A stretch of DNA of 39,139 nt from an uncultured Bacteroidales bacterium. GTDB lineage: Bacteria; Bacteroidota; Bacteroidia; Bacteroidales; Paludibacteraceae. The notes under the pieces are model-generated. The model was not told the DNA's origin. It ran no database searches and saw nothing but the letters and a program-made list of their open reading frames with translations. A program made the translations under genes and the position numbers. Positions 23,434 through 31,140 of the stretch are shown piece after piece (the stretch's first letter is position 1; the number at the start of each line of letters is the position of its first letter). Location of the stretch: NCBI GenBank assembly GCA_902799555.1, contig CADCBB010000016.1, positions 1-39,139 of the forward strand. The letters run 5' to 3'.

Positions 23434-23572
23434 GGACTACGACGTCTTAGCCGCAAGGGCACGATTAACTTCGTTTTTCCTCTACAAAGCCGGCGTTGCC
23501 GCCATCTTCGGCCCCGGCACCCCGGTTGCCTACTCCGCTAAAGTGGTAATGCAACTTTTGATGCAAGAATAA
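23430..23572 (+). pseudogene. Second mcm 3' end (displaced or spare), with 33-base insertion
   Basis: CGCAGGACTACGAC (23430-23443), a 33-base in-frame insertion (23444-23476), then TTCCTCTACAAAGCC to the stop at 23570-23572. From 23477 on the encoded FLYKAG...LLMQE is identical to the real mcm end over 31 residues, while the DNA differs only at synonymous positions (for example Q-L-L as CAA CTT TTG instead of CAA TTA TTG). It therefore descends from a gene end that was under selection, and it is not a fresh duplicate. Without the 5' part of mcm it has no known product. Its own terminator follows. Confidence 0.85.
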
Positions 23573-23576
23573 TTTT

Positions 23577-23593
23577 CTTGTTTTTGCAAGCAA
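23577..23593 (+). repeat. Left end of island 2, 17-bp block shared with its right end
   Basis: CTTGTTTTTGCAAGCAA occurs here and inverted at 38728-38744, in both places just behind the mcm stop position. It ties this end to the right end of island 2, not to either end of island 1. Confidence 0.8.
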
Positions 23594-23595
23594 TG

Positions 23596-23628
23596 AAAGA
23601 GACGGTCTCATATTGATTCCGTCTCTTT
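23596..23628 (+). terminator. Terminator behind the second mcm 3' end
   Basis: AAAGAGACGG (23596-23605) pairs perfectly with CCGTCTCTTT (23619-23628), followed by ATTGTG. The inverted island 2 end keeps a different hairpin (GGAGG/CCTCC) at this place. Confidence 0.8.
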
Positions 23629-24116
23629 ATTGTGCGACTACTGCCACGCTCAAATGAGTATCCCCCAAGAGAGTTTCCATATTCGCTTACTCTCAATTTT
23701 TCTTGGTCGCTTCGCTCCAAAAGGGGGGATAAAAATATGTCCTCTTCTATTTTCCATTCTTCTTCTCATTCACACCGCTCAATTTACCCGTTTGTTACGC
23801 TCTAAACGTATAGGGTTGCTATACCCTTGCTATACCCCTGCGCTTACTTTGTTTATTGTCGCGGCATTCAATGCCGCATTAGTTTCGTTTCTTGTCCCGC
23901 ATACTATGTGGCTCTTCTTTGTATTCCGCCGATTGGCAATCGGCATAGACGTTTGTTGTTTACACGGGATACGATCCCGTATGTGTAACCATTAAGGGGG
24001 ATTCTATCAGGATACCGGAATTCCGCTGTACCTCGATACCGTTTTTGTTCGCTCCTGTGCCTCTTCTTCGAATTAAGTCGGCTAATTGCCGACACTTAGC
24101 CGCTATTTCCCTTTAA
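23629..24116. other. Gene-free stretch with several short palindromes
   Basis: It holds GTCGCTTCGCTCC (23706), matching the motif behind the first mcm end, then GCGGCATT/AATGCCGC (about 23869), CCGATTGGCAATCGG (about 23929), ACGGGATACGATCCCGT (about 23968) and GTCGGCTAATTGCCGAC (about 24077). No open frame here looks coding. It appears to be decayed mobile-element or intergenic repeat sequence. Confidence 0.5.
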
Positions 24117-24153
24117 TTTCCCTGCAAAATCCACTTTCTCCGCACTTTCTCGC
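24117..24153 (+). repeat. Direct repeat flanking the DRT3 cassette, left copy
   Basis: 37 bases beginning TTTCCCTGCAAAAT and ending CGCACTTTCTCGC. It matches 28009-28045 at 35 of 37 positions. In both places a further 31 bases separate the repeat from TAATTTTGC. Confidence 0.85.
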
Positions 24154-24160
24154 TCATTTT

Positions 24161-24192
24161 CTTGCATATCTCGAAAAAAAGTAGTAATTTTG
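24161..24192 (+). promoter_or_regulatory. Promoter of the DRT3 operon
   Basis: TTGCATATCTCGAAAAAAAG then TAATTTTG (24185-24192), matching TAnnTTTG. It closely resembles the hsdM and giant-gene promoters (TTGCATATGTCGAAAAAAAA, TAACTTTG). The start codon is 38 bases on. Confidence 0.8.
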
Positions 24193-24229
24193 CAAGCGAA
24201 AATGTATGGTATAAATAACTATTAGGTAT

Positions 24230-25651
24230 ATGTTGGATCAATCTTTTTCTGCAAAAAATTTGGAGATTATATTTAATCTGTCTAACCGTAAAGGGCAGAT
24301 TAAATTATCCGATATGCCTGATGAATACCAAAATGTTGTAGATAAATTAAAAGAAACTAAAAAACAGAGACTTGACATTATCAAAAAGAAGCGAAGCAAT
24401 TGGACCAAGGATGATAGTCAAAGTTTTAATTTATTAACCGATACGATTAATGAGTTACAAGAGAAGAAGCAGAAATGTTTATGTGAATATTTGACAGGAA
24501 TTGCCACTAAAATAAATAGTGCGCAATTTAAGTTTCAGTTGGAAAAGCATGTAGACATATATTCCGGTAAGGATGTTTATCAAGTAAAAGATGATGATAG
24601 CAAAAATGCGTACTATGCAATTAAACAATTGCAACATAATATTCAAAGGACATTTAAAGTACAGCAAGCCAATAGGCATGCCATTTTAACGAATATCAAA
24701 ATACTATTAAACACGAAATTACCACTATATATCATCCGGTCAGATATCTCTGAATTTTATGAGTCTATTCCACAAAAGCGATTGTTAGAATGCATATCTG
24801 ATAATACATTATTAAGTTCACGGTCAGTGTCTTACATAAAAGGTATCTTGAATGAGTATGATATTGCGACTAAACAAAATTTTAATACGGGGAAAGGTAT
24901 TCCACGAGGTGTTGCTATAAGTCCGTTATTAAGCGAAATATATATGAGAGATGTCGATTCTCAAATAACGGAACGACAAGAAGTTATCTTTTACGCTCGA
25001 TATGTTGACGATATATTTATAGTTTTAACTTCATTAAAAGGAGAAACCTTAGATGGATATTATAATAATCTTAAACAATTATTTAATAACTATGAATTAA
25101 CCCTACATGAAATAGGTGACAAATGCAAACTTATTGATTTATTTCCTGAGGGAAAAACTACAATAGAATCGTTAACTTATCTAGGTTATAAATTATCCAT
25201 TAAAAAGAAAGGGCGAGATATTATTACATCATTTAGTCTATCAGACAATAAGAAACAAAAAATTAAAGATAGAATAGATAGTATTTTCTCATATTTTGAA
25301 CAACAAAGTAAATACAATGTTAAACTGGCTCGAAAGTTCTTATTTGATGCGTTAAAATTTATTGCGGGTAATAATCGTCTTAAAGGAGCAAAATCTGGAA
25401 TAAAGATAGGAGTGTATTATAATAATGATTTATTGGATAATTTAGAAGAATTAGATGCACTCACAACGTATTTACATGATAAGGAGATTAATCCATCTCA
25501 AGACAAATTCAAAACAGAAGAAGAACGAGCCAATTATATTAAGCACATAAAAAAGGCGATTCACAAAATTGATTTTAAAGAAAATTGGCTCAATAAAAAG
25601 ATGTACTCGTTAACTTCTGAGACGATAATAGAGATACAGAATATACTATGA
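24230..25651 (+). CDS. drt3a: Antiviral reverse transcriptase Drt3a (DRT type 3, UG3 group)
   Basis: A 473-aa reverse transcriptase. The fingers/palm show YIIRSDISEFYESIP (about 165-180, first catalytic Asp), GIPRGVAISPLLSEIYM (about 223-239) and FYARYVDDIFIVL (about 254-266, catalytic YVDD). The N-terminal 110 residues are helical and highly charged; the C-terminal 150 form a helical thumb/accessory region. There is no maturase or endonuclease domain, so it is not a group II intron RT. A second, divergent RT follows with a 4-base overlap; this pairing defines type 3 defence-associated RT systems. From general knowledge of the family, Drt3a copies a short repeat in a partner ncRNA into DNA during phage defence. 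GC content is far lower than in the neighbouring island genes, pointing to separate acquisition. Confidence 0.9.
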   Translation: MLDQSFSAKNLEIIFNLSNRKGQIKLSDMPDEYQNVVDKLKETKKQRLDIIKKKRSNWTKDDSQSFNLLTDTINELQEKKQKCLCEYLTGIATKINSAQFKFQLEKHVDIYSGKDVYQVKDDDSKNAYYAIKQLQHNIQRTFKVQQANRHAILTNIKILLNTKLPLYIIRSDISEFYESIPQKRLLECISDNTLLSSRSVSYIKGILNEYDIATKQNFNTGKGIPRGVAISPLLSEIYMRDVDSQITERQEVIFYARYVDDIFIVLTSLKGETLDGYYNNLKQLFNNYELTLHEIGDKCKLIDLFPEGKTTIESLTYLGYKLSIKKKGRDIITSFSLSDNKKQKIKDRIDSIFSYFEQQSKYNVKLARKFLFDALKFIAGNNRLKGAKSGIKIGVYYNNDLLDNLEELDALTTYLHDKEINPSQDKFKTEEERANYIKHIKKAIHKIDFKENWLNKKMYSLTSETIIEIQNIL

Positions 25652-27876
25652 GTAAGAGACGGAAGATAAAATTGAGATATAAGAAAGAGCGAGTTCTCTT
25701 CTCTGATGTACTTCCATACGAAGTACCACTGATTTTCTCAAATCGGTATTTCTATCGCTTTCTTGTGCGAAATCAAATAGCATTAGATACAGATGGTCAT
25801 TTGACATGGAAAGATAATATCAGTAAAGGAGCAAAAGATATTATTTCATTCTTGTTTGGTGATGATTTGAATTGCCAGCACTTTCCACAAACGATACCAT
25901 TCACATACAAGATTTTACATAAACCGAATAAATATCGGGAACTTTCTATTATCCACCCGGCTAATCAAATAGAAATGGTTAGTTTCTATGAGAAATATAA
26001 GAACCTGATTTTATATTATTGCAATCAAGATAGATTCTCACTTCGTCATCCGAATAAAGTGGCGTGTTATTTTTACTATAAAGATAGATTACATCATATA
26101 TTATTAGGGCGCAAGACAGACAAGTTGGAGATGTATTTTAACGAATATGAAAATCTTAGAACATATTTTAGTTATGAACATTATACAAATATATATAAGT
26201 TTTACGAGAGTTACAAATACCAAAGAGCAGAAAAGAAGTTCCAGAAATTAGTTAAGTTTGACATCCAGAGTTGTTTTGATAGTATATATACACATTCTAT
26301 TGCATGGGCTTTAAATGGGGGTAAAGATGTTTATAAAGAACATTTTAAATCCGAAGATAATACTATGGGGTATTTATGGGATAAGATTATGCAAAGAATG
26401 AATTATAATGAAACAAACGGTATTGTAATTGGACCCGAATTTTCCAGAATTTTTGCAGAAGTTATATTACAACAAATAGATAGCAAGGTTCAATCTAAAT
26501 TGCTATCTAAAGGTATGGTTAATAATGTTGATTACCAATGCTTCCGATATGTCGATGATTATTTTTTCTTTTACAATAACGATAACGTGAAAGATGAAGC
26601 ATTAGTTCTATTTATCAATGAGCTGAAAACCTATAAGTTAACAATCAGTAATGAGAAAACCAAATATTATGAAAGACCGTTTATTACAGACATTACGCGT
26701 GCAAAAATAGAAATTGACAAATTAATTGATACTCTCCTCTCGTACAATAAAACAGATAAAAAAGATTTGCCTTGGCAAGAAATGGAGTCGGATGATAATT
26801 ATAACGATATTGAGTTATATCAAGAAGAATCATCTGTAGACGGAGGCACAGAACAAGAATTGTTAAATGCAGCAATATCGAATCAAGATAGTTGGTTCCT
26901 AAAATCTACTGAGTTTAACAAACAATTAAAAGCTTTGCTAGTTACTTATCAAGTAGAAAGCAAAGATGTATATAATTATGCACTAGCTCGAATCGCACGA
27001 AAAATTGAAACAGGTTTAAAGAAATTTGATGGCGTTTTTAAAAGATTATCATTAGCTTTAAATGATGATTCAATAGATGAAGAAACAAAGATTGAATGTC
27101 AAAAGACTAAAGAGCGTATGGAAAATATGCTATGTAAATTTTTGATTGAAGCTATTGATTCTGTGTTTTTTATGCATTCAAATTGTCGGAGAGTAAATAC
27201 AACGCTGAAAATTGTAAGTATTTTAAACTTAATTATTATTACTCTTGACAATGATTATGTTATCAAGAATGGATCTACGCAAATTTCTATACCTAGATTC
27301 TCAAATCAGATGAGAGAACGAGTATTCAAGAAAATCCAAGATGAAATTTCGTTGGTATTTCAAACTTCTCAAATGGACGAAAATGTACAACTTGAGACAT
27401 TGTATTTCTTAATCACATTAAAATCAATGAGAAGCAAATATTACATTAAACCAGTGCAATTACAGAAGTACCTACGACTAAAATTGGATGAAAAAGGTAA
27501 ATACAAAACTATTTGTCCACTAAATTCGTTGGTGATAATTGTTTTATTGTATTTTATGGGAGATATTGAGGCCTATCGTCCGATTCAACATGCCATAATA
27601 GCTTACATTCGAGAAAAGATAAATTTAGTGCCCAAGGAATTACGTAAGAAGCAGGCAGAATTAGTTATATTAACTTTAGACATAATTACCTGTCCTTTTA
27701 TAACTGATGACTACAAACAAAGAATCTGTTCTCCAATGGGCATTGAACCCAAAAACTTTAGAGAAATTACAGATTATTTAAATAGAAGCAAACAGAAGTA
27801 TTTCTTTACTAAATGGAATAAAGTTGATTTGACAAAGGAACTAAATGCGAAAATCTCGCAAGAGGTTTACGCATAA
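25648..27876 (+). CDS. drt3b: Antiviral reverse transcriptase Drt3b (DRT type 3, UG8 group)
   Basis: A 742-aa second reverse transcriptase of the pair. Motifs: VKFDIQSCFDSIYTHSI (about 202-218), NGIVIGPEFSRIFAEVIL (about 257-274, replacing the usual PRG-type primer-grip context) and CFRYVDDYFFFY (about 298-309, catalytic YVDD). A long helical C-terminal half (about 340-742) has no motif I can name and is typical of this group. The ATG overlaps the drt3a stop (ATGA), so expression is coupled. The candidate ncRNA starts about 28 bases after its stop. Both RT active sites look intact. In described DRT3 systems both subunits are needed and make complementary strands of repetitive DNA; whether this homologue does so is untested. 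Confidence 0.9.
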   Translation: MSKRRKIKLRYKKERVLFSDVLPYEVPLIFSNRYFYRFLVRNQIALDTDGHLTWKDNISKGAKDIISFLFGDDLNCQHFPQTIPFTYKILHKPNKYRELSIIHPANQIEMVSFYEKYKNLILYYCNQDRFSLRHPNKVACYFYYKDRLHHILLGRKTDKLEMYFNEYENLRTYFSYEHYTNIYKFYESYKYQRAEKKFQKLVKFDIQSCFDSIYTHSIAWALNGGKDVYKEHFKSEDNTMGYLWDKIMQRMNYNETNGIVIGPEFSRIFAEVILQQIDSKVQSKLLSKGMVNNVDYQCFRYVDDYFFFYNNDNVKDEALVLFINELKTYKLTISNEKTKYYERPFITDITRAKIEIDKLIDTLLSYNKTDKKDLPWQEMESDDNYNDIELYQEESSVDGGTEQELLNAAISNQDSWFLKSTEFNKQLKALLVTYQVESKDVYNYALARIARKIETGLKKFDGVFKRLSLALNDDSIDEETKIECQKTKERMENMLCKFLIEAIDSVFFMHSNCRRVNTTLKIVSILNLIIITLDNDYVIKNGSTQISIPRFSNQMRERVFKKIQDEISLVFQTSQMDENVQLETLYFLITLKSMRSKYYIKPVQLQKYLRLKLDEKGKYKTICPLNSLVIIVLLYFMGDIEAYRPIQHAIIAYIREKINLVPKELRKKQAELVILTLDIITCPFITDDYKQRICSPMGIEPKNFREITDYLNRSKQKYFFTKWNKVDLTKELNAKISQEVYA

Positions 27877-27897
27877 TTTAAGAAAGTTTCTTAAATT
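27875..27897 (+). other. Perfect palindrome at the drt3b stop
   Basis: AATTTAAGAAA (27875-27885), one base, then TTTCTTAAATT (27887-27897). The left arm includes the last two bases of the stop codon. It may be a 3' stem of the mRNA or a processing signal separating mRNA and ncRNA. Confidence 0.6.
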
Positions 27898-27899
27898 TG
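27892..27899 (+). promoter_or_regulatory. Possible -7 element of the DRT3 ncRNA
   Basis: TAAATTTG fits TAnnTTTG, and the expected start site falls at about 27904-27907, exactly where the first ncRNA stem opens. No good -33 TTTG is visible, so the RNA may instead be cut from the operon transcript. Confidence 0.4.
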
Positions 27900-27903
27900 T
27901 TTA

Positions 27904-28003
27904 GGTGCAGTGCACAAATCACATCAATTTTACACACATAGTGCTGCACTACCGACACGGTTGGTATTTGAAGGGGTTTAGTGATTTGGACCCCTTCTTT
28001 TTT
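27904..28003 (+). ncRNA. Candidate DRT3 template ncRNA with ACACAC loop
   Basis: A stem of GTGCAG-(TG)-CAC (27905-27915) with GTGCTGCAC (27941-27949) closes a 25-base unpaired region carrying ACACACA (27932-27938). A small ACC/GGT hairpin and a strong terminator follow. From general knowledge, DRT3 systems encode an ncRNA in which a short AC-repeat is copied by Drt3a into GT-repeat DNA. Position right behind drt3b, length of about 100 bases, the loop motif and the terminator all fit. Ends are inferred. Confidence 0.7.
27971..28003 (+). terminator. Terminator of the DRT3 ncRNA/operon
   Basis: AAGGGG (27971-27976) pairs with CCCCTT (27991-27996), then CTTTTTT. A classical intrinsic terminator. 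Confidence 0.88.
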
Positions 28004-28008
28004 CGTAT

Positions 28009-28045
28009 TTTCCCTGCAAAATATACTTTCTCCGCACTTTCTCGC
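28009..28045 (+). repeat. Direct repeat flanking the DRT3 cassette, right copy
   Basis: 35 of 37 positions match 24117-24153; the two differences are adjacent (CC against AT). It sits six bases behind the ncRNA terminator and 31 bases before the next TAATTTTGC. Confidence 0.85.
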
Positions 28046-28055
28046 CCCAAAATTT

Positions 28056-28084
28056 GCCTACGTCAATATTTTTTTGTAATTTTG
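28056..28084 (+). promoter_or_regulatory. Promoter of the MBOAT operon and its leader RNA
   Basis: TTTGCC near 28054 and TAATTTTG (28077-28084), matching TAnnTTTG. Transcription should start near 28090, giving a leader of about 300 bases. Confidence 0.75.
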
Positions 28085-28089
28085 CAGTC

Positions 28090-28350
28090 GATTTTGAAAT
28101 AAGCGCAAAGAGTTGCGCTACAACATTAAATATTAAGCAGACTATTATTTCGCGCAAACCGAAAAGCGTCAGAAACTTACAAGGAATAATTGCACAGAAA
28201 TAATATGTGGCAGCATATCGTATGGATATGCCCTGCCTGTTCGTAATAGATGCTTGCACGTTTGTGTGGGTTTCTTAGAACAGGCAAAGGCTCCTTATTC
28301 TGACGCTGCCTTGGTTGCGCGATAAGAAACTCGCACTTTTCTTATCGCTT
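28090..28350 (+). ncRNA. Highly structured leader or small RNA before the MBOAT operon
   Basis: Nested perfect stems. AGCGCAA/TTGCGCT (28102-28119). An outer stem CGCGCAAACC/GGTTGCGCG (28151-28160 with 28313-28321). AGCGTCAGAA/TTCTGACGCT (28165-28174 with 28298-28307). AAGGA/TCCTT. Inside are two arms, GCATATC/GATATGC (28213-28231) and GCCTGTTC/GAACAGGC (28235-28242 with 28278-28285). A last hairpin GCGATAAGAAA/TTTCTTATCGC (28319-28348) reuses bases of the outer stem, so the two could be alternative folds. This pattern suits a cis-regulatory RNA, or a stable sRNA such as a 6S-like RNA. I cannot match it to a known class. It explains most of the gene-free stretch 28046-28393. Confidence 0.65.
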
Positions 28351-28393
28351 ACGGATTGATAGTATGCGTAACATAAGTTATTACTATCAATCG

Positions 28394-29860
28394 ATGTTAT
28401 TTAACTCTATCGAATTTGCGTTCTTTTTGCCCATCGTGTTCCTTATTTATTGGGCAATCGGGTACGCACACATAAATGACAATCTCAAACTGCGATTGCA
28501 AAACGCGTTTGTTATCCTTGCCAGTTACGTCTTTTACGGCTGGTGGGATTGGCGCTTCTTATTACTCATCGCATTTACCTCGTTTTGTTCTTGGGGGAGC
28601 GGATTGCTTATCGCCAGATCGTCAACTCCCAAAGCAGCGAAAGCATGGACAGCAGCCAACATTGTCCATAATCTCGCTATCCTTGCGGTCTTCAAATACT
28701 ACGATTTCTTTGTACGCGAGTTTGGTCAGTTATTTGGTGTTTCAACGGATAGTCTATTGCTGAAAATCATCCTTCCGGTAGGTATATCGTTCTATACATT
28801 CCAAGCACTCAGTTATTCCATCGATGTGTATCGTAAGAAGATAGAACCCACGCGCGACATCGTTGCCTTCTTTGCGTACGTAGCATTCTTCCCGCAACTT
28901 GTCGCAGGTCCGATTGAGCGTGCAACTAACCTCTTGCCGCAATTCCAAGCCAACCGCAAATTCAATTACGACCAAGCCGTGGATGGAATGCGCCAAATTC
29001 TGTGGGGTTTATTCAAAAAGATAGTAGTAGCCGACAACTGTGCGACTTATGTGGATCAAGTTTGGGCAACCTACGACACCCAAACAGGTAGTACATTGCT
29101 CCTTGCTGCCATACTCTTTACATTCCAGATTTACGGTGACTTCTCCGGCTATTCGGACATTGCCATCGGTACTGCCAAACTCTTTGGTATCAAACTGATG
29201 CGTAACTTCAACAATCCCTATTTCTCGCGTGACATAGCGGAGTTTTGGCGGAAATGGCACATCTCCCTTACAACATGGTTCAGAGATTATGTCTATATCC
29301 CTCTCGGTGGTAGTCGTGTTGGCAAATGGAAAATAGTCCGCAACACTTTCGTCATTTTCTTGCTCTCCGGCTTTTGGCATGGCGCCAACTGGACGTTTAT
29401 AGCTTGGGGCGCGTACCACGCAATCCTCTTCTTGCCACTCATCCTCCTCGGCATGAACCGCAAATACACCAACCAAGTCGCCGAGGGTTGCCTCCTTCCC
29501 ACATGGAAAGAAGCCGTGCAAATCCTTTTCACATTCTTCCTCGCCGTCCTCGGCTGGATTATTTTCCGAGCCGAAACAATCACGCAAGCATGGAATTATA
29601 TCTGCGGAATGATGCAATTTGGTACGTTACGAGCCTGTTACCGCTTCTTCTTACCGAACGAATATATTGTGTACCCGACCAATCTATACATTATAGTAAT
29701 GATTGTTATTGAATGGATACAACGCAATAAGCAACATGGACTTGAGGTCCTAAACGCAAGCAAATACAAATGGATTCGAATAGCTTTCAATTATGTGCTT
29801 GTGTGGATGATTATTCAGAATGCAGGAACAGAACAAACCTTTATTTATTTCCAATTCTAA
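28394..29860 (+). CDS. MBOAT family O-acyltransferase (AlgI/DltB-like)
   Basis: A 488-aa polytopic inner-membrane protein that moves acyl (usually acetyl) groups across the membrane for O-acylation of surface polysaccharide. Start MLFNSIEFAFFLPIVFLIYW is the family's usual N-terminus; the ATG at 28364, ten codons earlier, adds only a polar tail. Family features: FSGYSDIAIGTAKLFG, the NFNNPYFSRDIAEFWRKWHI block, and the catalytic-His motif SGFWHGANWTFIAWG near residue 320. The length is typical and around eleven hydrophobic segments are visible. The next gene starts three bases after the stop and encodes the usual SGNH partner. A structured leader RNA precedes it. Confidence 0.93.
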   Translation: MLFNSIEFAFFLPIVFLIYWAIGYAHINDNLKLRLQNAFVILASYVFYGWWDWRFLLLIAFTSFCSWGSGLLIARSSTPKAAKAWTAANIVHNLAILAVFKYYDFFVREFGQLFGVSTDSLLLKIILPVGISFYTFQALSYSIDVYRKKIEPTRDIVAFFAYVAFFPQLVAGPIERATNLLPQFQANRKFNYDQAVDGMRQILWGLFKKIVVADNCATYVDQVWATYDTQTGSTLLLAAILFTFQIYGDFSGYSDIAIGTAKLFGIKLMRNFNNPYFSRDIAEFWRKWHISLTTWFRDYVYIPLGGSRVGKWKIVRNTFVIFLLSGFWHGANWTFIAWGAYHAILFLPLILLGMNRKYTNQVAEGCLLPTWKEAVQILFTFFLAVLGWIIFRAETITQAWNYICGMMQFGTLRACYRFFLPNEYIVYPTNLYIIVMIVIEWIQRNKQHGLEVLNASKYKWIRIAFNYVLVWMIIQNAGTEQTFIYFQF

Positions 29861-29863
29861 ACT

Positions 29864-30805
29864 ATGAAACGATTCGCAAAAACGATATTTTGCTTTTTCC
29901 TGCCAATATTCTTGGGAGTATTAGCACTTGAAATTGGTATGAGAAGTGTACCGAATGATTATACCTTTAAGAATAAATGGCTAACAGAGAATATAAGTCA
30001 CGTACGTATTTGGACGTTTGGCTCGTCACATGGTCTTTATGGTATAAGTCCACGATATTTCTCTAAACCAGCATTCAACTCTGCACATGTCTCACAACCG
30101 TTGAAATACGACGCTTTTATATTTGATAAATTTATTGGTGGAGCGGATTCTTTGGAATGGATAGTTCTACCTGTCTCGTACTTTACGCTCACGAATAAGA
30201 TGGAAGATGGAGAGGAATGGTGGAGAATAAAGAACTACTGCATATATTACGATTGTCCATACCACCAATGGGAACCAAGATATAATATTGAAGTAGTTGG
30301 AAATCCGCTTTCTTTGTACAAACAAATCAAACGAGTTGGCAGATATTGGATAAAAGGAGTGGACGATAATAGTTGTGATTCTTTGGGTTTAGATCTGGGT
30401 TATTCAAAAGCGCATCGTGGAGAGAATTGGTATATGGATGGTCCACAAAGAGCAAAATACCATACAAAAGACCTTGCCAAATCACAGCCTAATATTAAAG
30501 AGAATATTGGCTACATAGAGTCAATTATAAAGACTTGCGCTGAAAAACAGGTGAAAGTGTTAATAATTACGACACCTGTTTGCAGCACGTATTATGATTG
30601 CGTAGATTCGGCTCAATACGCATTAATGATAGAGACATGTGAAAGTTTTGCTCGCCAATACAATCACGTTCAATACTTGAATCTATTTAAGGATTCCCGA
30701 TTTGTAGAGGATGACTTTCATGATTCAGACCATTTAGCTACTGAAGGAGCAGAAAAGCTCACGAAGATTTTAGATGAGTATATATTAACTATTGAACATA
30801 AATAA
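29864..30805 (+). CDS. SGNH/GDSL-like acyltransferase partner of MBOAT
   Basis: A 313-aa protein with an N-terminal signal anchor (about residues 5-25) and a periplasmic domain. FGSSHGLYG (about 52-60) is the Ser block of the SGNH fold. DSDHLATEGAEKL near residues 286-298 supplies the C-terminal Asp-x-x-His-type pair. Such proteins take acetyl groups delivered by the MBOAT and attach them to glycan. Gene spacing of three bases to the MBOAT gene shows a two-gene operon. The target polysaccharide is not evident here. Composition is more AT-rich than the MBOAT gene. Confidence 0.85.
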   Translation: MKRFAKTIFCFFLPIFLGVLALEIGMRSVPNDYTFKNKWLTENISHVRIWTFGSSHGLYGISPRYFSKPAFNSAHVSQPLKYDAFIFDKFIGGADSLEWIVLPVSYFTLTNKMEDGEEWWRIKNYCIYYDCPYHQWEPRYNIEVVGNPLSLYKQIKRVGRYWIKGVDDNSCDSLGLDLGYSKAHRGENWYMDGPQRAKYHTKDLAKSQPNIKENIGYIESIIKTCAEKQVKVLIITTPVCSTYYDCVDSAQYALMIETCESFARQYNHVQYLNLFKDSRFVEDDFHDSDHLATEGAEKLTKILDEYILTIEHK

Positions 30806-30811
30806 CCTCCT

Positions 30812-31060
30812 ATGCTCTTAGCCGTCAGATTCCGATATTACACAGCCACAACTCCATCGTTTGATATAGTGGAGCTGAACGACAAACAATGGCGCGAGTT
30901 CTTCCTATTGGAGCGCAGTTTTATGCGCATGGAGTGGATGATCAATTTCCTCAACCGTCAACACCTTCGTCATAAGATCAAAAAACTCTGGTGGATTCCC
31001 CTCGACGACCAATCCTCCCTTCATGTCGATCCTTCCTCTGTCATACACAAGCACGATTAA
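30812..31060 (+). CDS. Hypothetical small protein (82 aa), possibly a remnant
   Basis: Starts MLLAVRFRYYTATT, directly behind the SGNH gene (six bases after the stop). Basic and Trp-rich at the end (KIKKLWWIPLDDQSSLH). Adjacent frames continue open just past its stop, as in a decayed longer gene. No family recognised; may not be expressed. The following stretch to 31140 shows nothing else I can support. Confidence 0.3.
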   Translation: MLLAVRFRYYTATTPSFDIVELNDKQWREFFLLERSFMRMEWMINFLNRQHLRHKIKKLWWIPLDDQSSLHVDPSSVIHKHD

Positions 31061-31140
31061 AGATTCTTCCTTTGCACCGACTATCAGTCGGTTATTACAT
31101 CGTTCATTGTGTCGGATGTCATCCAACAAAGGGACATTAA

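Noticed and set aside
23117-23572. A 151-codon plus-strand frame ending in the mcm C-terminus
   Set aside because: It is a chance fusion of the inverted degraded repeat with the second mcm 3' end. The first two thirds do not resemble protein.
24230-27876. Group II intron or retron as explanation of the reverse transcriptases
   Set aside because: No maturase or endonuclease domain, no intron RNA domains V/VI, and no msr/msd-like inverted repeat upstream. Two adjacent unlike RTs with an ncRNA fit DRT3 better.
24230-27876. Diversity-generating retroelement
   Set aside because: No template/variable repeat pair with adenine-specific differences and no Avd gene. The repeated mcm ends differ by indels and all base types.
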